Of a stretch of 6,262 nucleotides of DNA, positions 1 to 5,937 are shown in pieces. The number at the start of each line of letters is the position of its first letter. Within the stretch, counting starts at the first letter, position 1. The position numbers and the translations under genes were made by a program. This DNA comes from Acidimicrobiaceae bacterium (GTDB taxonomy: Bacteria > Actinomycetota > Acidimicrobiia > Acidimicrobiales > MedAcidi-G1), in NCBI GenBank assembly GCA_002714485.1, contig PAXM01000012.1, forward strand, positions 29,037 to 35,298, read 5' to 3'. Under the pieces are notes generated by a model that was not told where the DNA came from, did not search any database, and saw only the letters and a list, made by a program, of their open reading frames with translations.

Positions 1-2159
1 GCGTCGGTTACGTGATCTGGTTGTGGAGGCATCTCGTACGTCTCGTTGTAGATCGTGACGTAGTAGAAGACGTCCTCGTTCCGGAGGGGTTCCTCGTGTC
101 CATACATACGAGTTAGGCCGTCTTCGATGATGGCGCTTAGTTCGTAGGCGAACGCCGGGTCGAAGGCTTGACAGGCTGGTACGGAGGTAGCCAGCAGCAG
201 GCTGTGGCCGTCCTGGTGCTGCAGGCCCTCACCGGCCAGCGTGGTCCGCCCAGCCGTGGCGCCCAACAGGAAGCCCCGGGCCCGGGAGTCAGCCGCCGAC
301 CAGATGGAGTCTCCGGTCCTTTGGAAGCCAAACATCGAATAGAAGCTGTAGAAGGGCACCATGGGGACGCCGAGGTTGGCGTAGCTGGTGCCTGCCGCGA
401 TGAAGCTTGACATCGAGCCGCATTCAGTTATGCCCTCCTCGATGAGCTGGCCGTCGGTGCTCTCGCTGTAGGACAGCAGCAGTTCGTGGTCTACCGGCTC
501 GTAGAGCTGGCCGAACGGGGCATAGATTCCGAACTCGCGAAACAGCGAGTCCATCCCGAACGTTCGGGCCTCGTCGGGGACGATTGGAACTACCCGGGCA
601 CCGAACGCCTCGTCGCGCATGAGGTCACGTAGCAGGGTGGTCATGGCCATAGTGGTCGACACGGCCCGACCCTCGGATCCCTTGGTCAGGCCTGCGAACA
701 CTGATGGATCGGGCATCGTCAGCGGGCGACGATCTCGGATCCGACGTTTGGGAATCGAGCCGCCGAGGGCCCGTCGACGCTGCACCATGTACTCGTGTTC
801 GGGGCTGTCTTCGTTGGGTCGGTAGTAGGGCGCCCGGTCCCCGGTTAGTGACGCCTCGGGAATCTCATCTTCGAGATGCAGACGTTCGCGCAGGGCCAGC
901 AGTTCGTTGGTCGTCATTTTCTTGATCTGGTGGGTGGCGTTTCGGGCCTCGAAGCCCTCGCCGAGGGTCCAGCCCTTGATGGTCTTGGCCAGGATCACCG
1001 TCGGGGTGTCGCTCTCCTCGGTGGCGTTGCGGTAGGCGGCGTAGACCTTTTCGTAGTCGTGGCCTCCCCGGGGAAGGTCGGCCAACTGCTCGTCGGACAG
1101 GTGGTCGACCATGGCCCGCAGTCGGGGATCGGGGCCAAAGAAGTGTTCCCGCACGTAGTCGCCACCCTCGACGGCGAGGCGCTGGTATTCGCCGTCGACG
1201 GTGGAGTTGAACTTGTTGAGCAGGATTCCGTCGACGTCGGCTCCGATCAGTTCATCCCATTCTGACCCCCAGATCACCTTGACCACGTTCCAGCCGGCGC
1301 CTCGGAACACGCCTTCTAGTTCCTGGATGATCTGGCCGTTACCGCGCACCGGTCCGTCGAGTCGCTGGAGGTTGCAGTTGACGATCCAGACGAGGTTCCC
1401 CAGGCCAGATCGTCCGGCTAGTGAGATGGCCCCAAGGGTCTCGGGTTCGTCACACTCGCCGTCTCCCAAAAAGCAGAACACCCGAGATTCCGACGTGTTG
1501 TCGATACGTCGGCTCTGGAGGTACCTGTTGAACCGAGCGTGGTAGATGGAGTTGATCGGCCCGAGCCCCATCGACACGGTGGGGAACTCCCAGAAGTCCG
1601 GCATGAGCCGGGGGTGCGGATAACTCGACAAGCCGCCGCCTCCGATTTCCATGCGGAACCGGTCGAGGTGGTGGTCCTCGAGACGGCGTTCCAGGTAGGC
1701 CCGGGCGTACACGCCGGGGGCTGCGTGGCCCTGGAAGTAGACGTGGTCACCGGGTCGGCCGTCGTCTTTCCCTCGGAAGAACCAGTTGAACCCCACTTCG
1801 TACAGCGACGCGGAGGAGGCGAACGTGGAGAGGTGGCCCCCGATGCCGTCGGCCGTCTTGTTCGCGTTGATGACCATGGCCGCGGCGTTCCACCGGATAA
1901 AGGCCCGGATACGTCGCTCGATATGTTCGTCTCCCGGGAACCAAGGCTGGTCATCGGTGGCGATGGTGTTGATGTACGGGGTCCAGGTGGGTGGAGCGTG
2001 GCCGACGTTGAGTTCGCCGGCCCTTTCCATGAGTTTGGCCAGCATGAACCTTCCCCGCCGCCGGCCCGCCTGGTCGACCAACGCATCGAAGGAGTCGATC
2101 CATTCCCGCGTCTCGTCGGGATCGCCGTCGGGGAGTTGGTGTATGAAGCCGTCGATCAC
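1..2159 (-). CDS. aceE: Pyruvate dehydrogenase E1 component, homodimeric type (partial, C-terminus off the left edge)
   Basis: This is the thiamine diphosphate (ThDP)-dependent E1 subunit that decarboxylates pyruvate and reductively acetylates the lipoyl group of E2, feeding acetyl-CoA to the TCA cycle in the cytoplasm. About 719 codons read open from a GTG at 2159-2157 to the window edge. Families of this type run to roughly 890-930 residues, so about 170-200 C-terminal residues are missing. Visible marks: PWFPGDEHIERR near the N-terminus; H145 in FQGHAAPGVYARA; the ThDP/Mg motif G232-D-G-E through N261-C-N; GGHDYEKVYAAYR (H367), matching the mobile-loop histidine of E. coli AceE; PDEARTFGMDSLF (E530); and EEGITECGS, whose E579 aligns with the glutamate that activates ThDP. 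I chose the GTG because an in-frame TGA lies five codons upstream and the DPDETREW segment soon after aligns with the actinobacterial N-terminus. The Shine-Dalgarno is weak (GAGA). The gene is divergent from rnhA. No E2 or E3 gene is in view. Confidence 0.97.
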   Translation of the reverse strand, partial: MIDGFIHQLPDGDPDETREWIDSFDALVDQAGRRRGRFMLAKLMERAGELNVGHAPPTWTPYINTIATDDQPWFPGDEHIERRIRAFIRWNAAAMVINANKTADGIGGHLSTFASSASLYEVGFNWFFRGKDDGRPGDHVYFQGHAAPGVYARAYLERRLEDHHLDRFRMEIGGGGLSSYPHPRLMPDFWEFPTVSMGLGPINSIYHARFNRYLQSRRIDNTSESRVFCFLGDGECDEPETLGAISLAGRSGLGNLVWIVNCNLQRLDGPVRGNGQIIQELEGVFRGAGWNVVKVIWGSEWDELIGADVDGILLNKFNSTVDGEYQRLAVEGGDYVREHFFGPDPRLRAMVDHLSDEQLADLPRGGHDYEKVYAAYRNATEESDTPTVILAKTIKGWTLGEGFEARNATHQIKKMTTNELLALRERLHLEDEIPEASLTGDRAPYYRPNEDSPEHEYMVQRRRALGGSIPKRRIRDRRPLTMPDPSVFAGLTKGSEGRAVSTTMAMTTLLRDLMRDEAFGARVVPIVPDEARTFGMDSLFREFGIYAPFGQLYEPVDHELLLSYSESTDGQLIEEGITECGSMSSFIAAGTSYANLGVPMVPFYSFYSMFGFQRTGDSIWSAADSRARGFLLGATAGRTTLAGEGLQHQDGHSLLLATSVPACQAFDPAFAYELSAIIEDGLTRMYGHEEPLRNEDVFYYVTIYNETYEMPPQPDHVTD

Positions 2160-2226
2160 AGTTGGAGTTTCTCACGTTGACTCGGTCCGCGTGCGCGAGT
2201 GGGGTCTATCGGTAAGGTCGCTGGTC
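2160..2226. promoter_or_regulatory. Divergent aceE/rnhA intergenic region
   Basis: These 67 bp separate two GTG starts that point away from each other, so promoters for both genes should lie here or overlap the coding ends. On the plus strand TTGACT at 2177-2182 resembles a -35 box, but no good -10 follows at 16-18 bp; the nearest T/A-rich hexamer, TCTATC at 2205-2210, is about 22 bp away. No clear operator or terminator is seen. AAGG at 2214-2217 is a plausible Shine-Dalgarno for rnhA. That the region is regulatory follows from gene layout rather than from a recognised site. Confidence 0.45.
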
Positions 2227-2742
2227 GTGTCTGGCCCCGATCGACTGTTCGACCTGTCCGGTGGCGTCGGAGACGATCCTGCAGCAAAGGGAGATGGCTC
2301 GACCGCTCCGGGGACCATCGTGTATACGGATGGCGCCTGTTCTGGAAATCCTGGGCCGGGTGGTTGGGCGTGGGTGGTGCCCGACGGTCCCTACGCCGCT
2401 GGGTCGGAGCCTCAAACCACCAACCAGCGCATGGAGTTGATGGCCACGCTGGAGGCGGTGCGGGCATTTTCAGGACCGCTGCTGGTCGTGAGTGACTCAA
2501 CGTACGTTGTGTACTGCTTTAGGGACGGCTGGTGGGAGAAGTGGTTGCGAAAGGGCTGGGTCAACGCCAAGAGGGAGCCGGTGGCCAACCGTGACCTATG
2601 GGAGCCGCTCGTCGAAGCGGTTCAGGCGCGCGGAAACGTTGATTTCCGATGGGTGAAGGGTCACTCCGGTGATCGGTGGAATGACGAAGCCGACCGTCTG
2701 GCAGTCGAGGCCGGCACCCGTCAGGTGAGCCTTTCGGGTTAG
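2227..2742 (+). CDS. rnhA: Ribonuclease HI
   Basis: This cytoplasmic endonuclease cuts the RNA strand of RNA-DNA hybrids (R-loops, Okazaki primers) using two divalent metals. With the GTG at 2227 it is 171 aa, close to E. coli RnhA (155 aa). The four catalytic acidic residues are all present: D35 in YTDGACSGNPGPGG, E70 in NQRMELMA, D90 in VSDSTYV and D153 in WNDEADRLA. The general-base histidine is H146 in WVKGHSGD. The basic-protrusion region is also visible (GWWEKWLRKGWVNAKREP), as in the E. coli-type enzyme rather than the shorter forms. The start is uncertain. GTG 2227 has AAGG nine bases upstream and gives a ~30-residue polar, glycine-rich leader before the RNase H fold. GTG 2191 is possible but lacks a Shine-Dalgarno, and GTG 2320 would cut into the first beta strand. 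The stop is 12 bp from the convergent stop of the GTPase gene, with no obvious terminator hairpin between them. Confidence 0.96.
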   Translation: MSGPDRLFDLSGGVGDDPAAKGDGSTAPGTIVYTDGACSGNPGPGGWAWVVPDGPYAAGSEPQTTNQRMELMATLEAVRAFSGPLLVVSDSTYVVYCFRDGWWEKWLRKGWVNAKREPVANRDLWEPLVEAVQARGNVDFRWVKGHSGDRWNDEADRLAVEAGTRQVSLSG

Positions 2743-2754
2743 GGAGTTTCCGGG

Positions 2755-3696
2755 TCACCCCAGCAGGTTCAACCACTTGACTAGTGCCGCCCGAGGGGTG
2801 CCGGGCAGGGCGATGGCCACCACGGCGTCCTCTCCGTCGTCCCACGGGCCGTCGACCGACACCATGGTGGATGATCCACAGATCTGGAGGACGGTGCGAT
2901 CGTTGGGCCGGTCGTCGACCCGGATCAATCCCTTGGCTCGGATAACGCCACTTGGGCGGGCCCGGGTCCAAGTCTCGATCGAAGGCCGGCTGATCGGCCC
3001 ATCGAGTCGCCGGGAGAGGGTCACGTGATCTGCGTGCTGTGGCTCGGCCGTGCCGGAACCGGGGGTGGGTTCTTTGCTGGGCGGGCAGTAGTCGACGCCC
3101 AGCGGTCGAGATACCGGTCCCAGTAGTACCGCCGTGGGGAGGGGCCCTCGCAGGACGGTGGCGTCGGTGACGTTGTCAAGCCAGGCCTCCGTAGCCTCCA
3201 GTTCGTCGACATTGGCTATATCGGTCCGGCTGATCACGACCAGATCGGCCCGGGTCACTTGACTGATCACCGTGTCGCCGATGTAGGGGTCGGTGGCTCG
3301 GCTAAGGATCGACAAGGGGTCGACCAGCACCACGATCCCGTCGGGGCTGAACCCCGGTGAGTGTCCCCATTGGGCAACCTTGTGGGGCTGGCCGACGCCA
3401 CTGACCTCTACGACCACTCGGTCGATGCGATCAGCGAAGCCTCGGACAGTCTCCAGTGTCTCGGCGAAGTTGTCGGCCACCGAGCAGCAGATGCAGCCGT
3501 TGGCCAACCGGAGGACGTTGTCGGTGGTTGAATTTAGGAGGCGGCCGTCGATGTCGATTTCGCCGAAATCATTGACAAGCACAGCGATGCGCTGGCCGTC
3601 GGGGTTAGCCAGTAGGCGGTTCAGCAGGGTGGTCTTGCCGGCGCCCAGGTAGCCGCCTATGACGGTGAGTGGTAGGCGCGCTGCTTCGGGGGTCAT
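2755..3696 (-). CDS. CobW/COG0523-type G3E family GTPase (putative metallochaperone)
   Basis: This is a 313-aa SIMIBI-class P-loop GTPase of the COG0523 (CobW/YjiA/ZigA) group, whose members bind Zn, Co, Ni or Fe and are thought to insert the metal into client enzymes using GTP. Visible marks: a Walker A loop GGYLGAGKTT at residues 14-23; VLVNDFGEIDID at 39-50 (switch I region); the group's metal-binding CxCC signature, GCICC, at 67-71; the Walker B/switch II equivalent VEVSGVGQP at 96-104; and a divergent base-specificity motif, SRTD at 156-159, where NKxD or SKTD is usual. A CobW_C-like domain follows from about 225 to the end. No His-rich linker is seen, unlike many zinc-regulated members. 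The ATG overlaps the stop of the upstream amidohydrolase gene (ATGA), implying translational coupling. A longer in-frame ORF reaching 3870 exists but would run deep inside that gene. The metal and the client are unknown. Confidence 0.93.
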   Translation of the reverse strand: MTPEAARLPLTVIGGYLGAGKTTLLNRLLANPDGQRIAVLVNDFGEIDIDGRLLNSTTDNVLRLANGCICCSVADNFAETLETVRGFADRIDRVVVEVSGVGQPHKVAQWGHSPGFSPDGIVVLVDPLSILSRATDPYIGDTVISQVTRADLVVISRTDIANVDELEATEAWLDNVTDATVLRGPLPTAVLLGPVSRPLGVDYCPPSKEPTPGSGTAEPQHADHVTLSRRLDGPISRPSIETWTRARPSGVIRAKGLIRVDDRPNDRTVLQICGSSTMVSVDGPWDDGEDAVVAIALPGTPRAALVKWLNLLG

Positions 3697-5378
3697 GCGT
3701 CTGTCTGCGGGGATCCTTCGTGGAGCACGCCTCCGCTCATGGTTCCCCAGACCGGGATGTCGCGAAGTTCTAAGGGGTCGACCTCGAAGGGGTCGGCTTC
3801 CAGAACCGTGCAGTCGGCGAACTTCTGGGGGGTGATGGATCCGATCGCGTCGTCCATTCGGAGTTGCCAAGCCGCGCCCATGGTGACTGCGTGCATCGCC
3901 TCGGCCACGGTGATCCGCTCGTGTTCACCCATGATCTCGCCCTTTGGGGTCTGACGGTTGACGGCCGCCCATGCCACGTGCAACGGCCCCAATGGGGTAA
4001 CCGGTGAGTCAGAGTGCATCGACAGGGGGACCCCGATATCTAGGGCTGTCCGGGCGGCGTTCATGCGGGCCGCCCGGTCCGGGCCGACGGTGATGGTGCG
4101 GTGCTGGTCACCCCAGAACCAGGTGTGGTTGGAGAACACGTTTGCGCACATGCCGAGGGCCTTCATTCGTCGGTACTGGCCCGGGGTGGTCATCTGGCAG
4201 TGCTGGATGGTGTGGCGGTGGTCCGGTAGTGGGTTCGCGGTCTGAACCTGGTCAAAGGCGTCCAAGAGGGCATCAACGGCCTGGTCGCCGTTGGCGTGCG
4301 TGTGTACTAGCAGGCCGGCCCGGTGATATGGGCTGATGCGTTCGGCGACCTGTTCGGGGGCGATCAGCCAGATGCCGTTGGGCCCACCGTGCAGGTAGCC
4401 GGGCCACCGGAGGCGGGCTGTGCCGCCCTGAATTGATCCGTCCATCAGGAGCTTGACGTTGCCGAAGCGAACACGGTCGGTGGATCTTCGCCTTAGGTCG
4501 ACCATGGCCGCCGCACAGGCTTCGTCACCGTCTGGCGCACTCATCAGGGCTCCATGGAACATGGCTGTCCGCATGGGGAAGGTTTCGTCGGCAAGGCCGA
4601 TCCACTGGCGGATGACGGCCTCGTCCAGAAGGTTGGACGTACCGAGGTCGGCCACGGTGGTGACGCCAACGTTGCGGGCCGCCTGTCCGAACATGAGGAC
4701 AGACTCGTCGGATTGGGTCCGACCGAAGAACGACCGGAAGGTTTGGCCGGCTAGCGCCATGGCCGGGAACTCCTGAAGTTCGCCAGTGGGCAGGCCCGAG
4801 TCGTCCTTTGGGACGCCCTCGGCCACGGTGTCCGGGCCGATGCCCTCCTGTTCCATGAGGGCCGAGTTGACGGTGGCAAGGTGCATGTTGGAGTGGGCTA
4901 CAAATATCCGACGGGTGGTGGATACGGCATCAAGTTGTCGACGATCGAAGCGCTCGCCGGGCCAGAAGATCGGGTCCAGACCCCAGGCCAGGAGGGGTTC
5001 GTCGGGGTCGTCAAGTAGGCGGTCGGCCTCGCGGAGACGGTCAATTACGGCGTCGAAGGTGGTGCATCCGCGCCAGAGGCGACCATTTGGCCCTCGGCGG
5101 GCCTCGAATCCCACGTAGGTGAACTGCCAGATGCCGCCGGTGTCCTTGTGGCTGTGGGCTTCGACAAAGCCTGGTAGGAGCACCTTGTCGGCCAAGGTGT
5201 AGTCGACGGTGCCGCCGTAGACGTCGGCTAGTTCGTCGACCTCGCCGACGGCCAGGAACCGACCGTGCCGGACGGCGATCGCCGAACCCGAGGGCATCGC
5301 CGGGTCGAGAGTGTGGATTACTCGGGCGGGAAAGATTGCGGTGGGTGAGGGCTGATCCCCGGCAGGTGGGGTGGACAT
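3693..5378 (-). CDS. YtcJ-like metal-dependent amidohydrolase (Amidohydrolase_3 family)
   Basis: A 561-aa cytoplasmic TIM-barrel hydrolase of the amidohydrolase superfamily, the usual size for the YtcJ/NfdA (N-substituted formamide deformylase) group. The N-terminal beta sandwich (AIAVRHGRFLAVG, residues 33-45) leads into LPGFVEAHSHKD, where H75 and H77 form the HxH metal pair. Further expected ligands are K309 (VKLLMDGSIQGG, the probable carbamylated lysine), H361 (VHTHANGDQAV), H393 (IQHCQ) and D457 (MHSDSPVTPLGP). The C-terminal segment AIGSITPQKFADCTVL closes the sandwich, as in the family. There is no signal peptide. The substrate cannot be told from sequence; relatives act on formamides and other C-N bonds. 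It is the first gene of a two-gene unit and overlaps the G3E GTPase by ATGA. The ATG at 5378 is the first usable start. Its GGAG lies about 13 bases upstream, rather far, so initiation may be weak. All metal ligands appear intact. Confidence 0.93.
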   Translation of the reverse strand: MSTPPAGDQPSPTAIFPARVIHTLDPAMPSGSAIAVRHGRFLAVGEVDELADVYGGTVDYTLADKVLLPGFVEAHSHKDTGGIWQFTYVGFEARRGPNGRLWRGCTTFDAVIDRLREADRLLDDPDEPLLAWGLDPIFWPGERFDRRQLDAVSTTRRIFVAHSNMHLATVNSALMEQEGIGPDTVAEGVPKDDSGLPTGELQEFPAMALAGQTFRSFFGRTQSDESVLMFGQAARNVGVTTVADLGTSNLLDEAVIRQWIGLADETFPMRTAMFHGALMSAPDGDEACAAAMVDLRRRSTDRVRFGNVKLLMDGSIQGGTARLRWPGYLHGGPNGIWLIAPEQVAERISPYHRAGLLVHTHANGDQAVDALLDAFDQVQTANPLPDHRHTIQHCQMTTPGQYRRMKALGMCANVFSNHTWFWGDQHRTITVGPDRAARMNAARTALDIGVPLSMHSDSPVTPLGPLHVAWAAVNRQTPKGEIMGEHERITVAEAMHAVTMGAAWQLRMDDAIGSITPQKFADCTVLEADPFEVDPLELRDIPVWGTMSGGVLHEGSPQTDA

Positions 5379-5399
5379 GCGGGAAATGCTACTCCCACG

Positions 5400-5413
5400 G
5401 TACGGATTCGTAC
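5400..5413. promoter_or_regulatory. Palindrome GTACG-N4-CGTAC upstream of the amidohydrolase
   Basis: A perfect inverted repeat, GTACG GATT CGTAC, lies 21 bp upstream of the amidohydrolase ATG on the minus strand. Its size and place fit an operator overlapping a promoter or early leader, but the arms are only 5 bp and no matching second copy was found, so it could be chance. Confidence 0.25.
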
Positions 5414-5458
5414 TCTCCGGGCGGGGTCTCCGACAAAGGCATCATCCGTGGCGTACTG

Positions 5459-5471
5459 TCGGTATTACCGA
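5459..5471. promoter_or_regulatory. Palindrome TCGGTA-T-TACCGA, possible operator
   Basis: Two perfect 6-bp arms flank a single T near the amidohydrolase end of the divergent intergenic region. The inner TATTAC (5463-5468) matches the -10 consensus at four of six bases on the plus strand, though no good -35 box precedes it. A dimeric repressor site over a plus-strand promoter is a reasonable guess; nothing identifies the regulator. Confidence 0.3.
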
Positions 5472-5489
5472 AGAGAGGAGGTGGTCCAG

Positions 5490-5546
5490 ATCAGTAGCAG
5501 TTCTTCCAACAGACGATGTGGGACTTCGGAGGTGGGCGGCCGCTGA
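5490..5546 (+). other. Possible 18-codon leader ORF with an ATC start
   Basis: An unusually good Shine-Dalgarno, AGGAGG at 5476-5481, has no ATG/GTG/TTG at the right distance. Eight bases downstream is ATC, opening an 18-codon frame (ISSSSSNRRCGTSEVGGR) that ends in TGA at 5544-5546. That stop sits exactly in the loop of a small hairpin (GCCGC-TGA-GCGGC, 5539-5551). GTGGTCCAG next to the Shine-Dalgarno can pair with CTGGACCAC at 5553-5561, just after the stop. ATC is a very rare start codon, so this may be non-coding RNA or may have lost its start. The arrangement resembles leader-peptide control, but the peptide has only one Cys and no run of a single amino acid other than serine. Confidence 0.2.
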
Positions 5547-5595
5547 GCGGCGCTGGACCACTCGGCGTAATCCACGCTGACCCACCCTCGGGGCT

Positions 5596-5633
5596 CGACC
5601 GCCGGCACTGGTCCCCGCCGGCACGAATGGTCG
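5596..5633. repeat. Nested inverted repeat (bulged hairpin)
   Basis: CGACC (5596-5600) pairs with GGTCG (5629-5633). Directly inside it the self-complementary GCCGGC at 5601-5606 can pair with the second GCCGGC at 5617-5622, leaving a 10-base loop and a one-sided 6-base bulge. The same segment contains the direct repeat CGCCGGCAC at 5600-5608 and 5616-5624. This fits an RNA stem in a leader. It is not followed by a T-tract, so it is not a standard intrinsic terminator. Confidence 0.4.
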
Positions 5634-5675
5634 TCTCGGGAACTCCAGATAAACCCGCAATCGAACAGAATGACA

Positions 5676-5705
5676 TGGGGGCGTGTCCTTCGGGGCATGC
5701 CCCCA
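5676..5705. repeat. 13-bp hairpin with TTCG tetraloop upstream of the small gene
   Basis: Bases 5676-5688 pair with 5693-5705 through 13 consecutive pairs (two of them G-U on the plus strand), capped by the loop 5689-5692, TTCG closed by C-G, the very stable cUUCGg type. There is no T-run after it on the plus strand; on the minus strand it is followed by a moderately T-rich stretch. It ends 28 bp before the ATG at 5734. CCCCAG at 5701-5706 can instead pair with CTGGGG at 5714-5719, so two mutually exclusive stems are possible. A regulatory hairpin or a U-tract-less terminator are the likely readings. Confidence 0.55.
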
Positions 5706-5733
5706 GTCGCGTCCTGGGGCTAGCGTCGGGGTC

Positions 5734-5937
5734 ATGGATCGACCGTCGGCTTTCGCCCATCAACGCTTCATTGGCGACAAGCGCACCCAGCAGGTCTACG
5801 ACCTGGACGAGGTGGGTGATCAAGAGGCCGTGGCCGTGGTGCTTGACGAGCTGATGGCCAGTGAACGATTCGTATGTTTCGGGCCGGACTCGTTGGCCGA
5901 GGCCCGAAATCGGGGTTACCGACTCTGCAGAATCTGA
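5734..5937 (+). CDS. Small protein of unknown function, faintly Ada metal-binding-like
   Basis: A 67-aa soluble protein with no signal peptide or membrane segment, whose function I do not recognise. The order FIGDKRTQQVYDLDE (residues 12-26), then a helix-like AVAVVLDELMASE, then FVCFGPDSLAEARNRGYRLC (47-65) recalls small actinobacterial proteins built like the Ada metal-binding domain, which end in a GYRPCxxC-type motif. Only two cysteines are present, C48 and C65, so a full four-Cys site is missing. The reading frame ends in TGA two residues after C65, where the second Cys of a CxxC would fall. An in-frame ATG at 5683 exists, but it lies inside the 13-bp hairpin. The ATG at 5734 is preferred, with GGGG just upstream as a poor Shine-Dalgarno. 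The stop overlaps or nearly touches the next gene, suggesting a shared transcript. Confidence 0.6.
   Translation: MDRPSAFAHQRFIGDKRTQQVYDLDEVGDQEAVAVVLDELMASERFVCFGPDSLAEARNRGYRLCRI

Larger units (their letters stand above)
5379..5733. other. Divergent intergenic region, possibly a structured leader
   Basis: This 355-bp stretch lies between the minus-strand amidohydrolase and the plus-strand small gene at 5734. No reading frame in it is convincing. Minus 5698-5465 (77 codons) has third-position G+C of about 70% by hand count and no recognisable motif; other open frames are equally anonymous. What it does hold is listed separately: palindromes at 5400-5413 and 5459-5471, an AGGAGG box at 5476-5481 with a short possible leader ORF, a 9-bp inverted repeat linking 5481-5489 to 5553-5561, a nested hairpin at 5596-5633, and a TTCG-capped hairpin at 5676-5705. 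The density of pairing suggests a folded RNA leader for the plus-strand genes, although a GC-rich sequence yields some hairpins by chance. I do not recognise a named riboswitch or small RNA family here. Confidence 0.5.

Noticed and set aside
1418..2086. 222-codon minus-strand open frame over the aceE N-terminal half
   Set aside because: It lies on the same strand as aceE in another frame, is rich in Arg/Thr/Ser/Pro, and has no motif. The aceE frame has unbroken family motifs, so this is a shadow.
1539..2180. 213-codon plus-strand open frame antisense to aceE
   Set aside because: It is the antisense of well-conserved AceE coding sequence. Long open antisense frames are expected in high-GC DNA.
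1786..2226. In-frame upstream extension of rnhA (318-codon frame from 1786)
   Set aside because: The added ~147 residues are antisense to aceE and unlike any RNase HI N-terminus. The family needs only a short segment before the first catalytic Asp.
2743..2754. Terminator between the convergent rnhA and GTPase genes
   Set aside because: The 12-bp gap and its flanks show no clear stem with a T-tract on either strand.
3697..3870. Longer start for the G3E GTPase (371 aa)
   Set aside because: The extra 58 residues overlap the amidohydrolase C-terminus and precede the Walker A region, which normally sits within about 15-20 residues of the start. The ATGA overlap start fits better.
5379..5733. Known RNA gene (tmRNA, SRP RNA, RNase P RNA, 6S) or named riboswitch
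   Set aside because: None of the hallmark conserved segments of those RNAs was recognised, and there is no tRNA-like acceptor/T-loop. It is left as an unassigned structured region.
5516..5854. 112-codon plus-strand frame starting MWDFGGG
   Set aside because: Its second half overlaps the better supported 5734 gene in another frame, and the AGGAGG box is about 34 bases from its ATG, too far to serve it.
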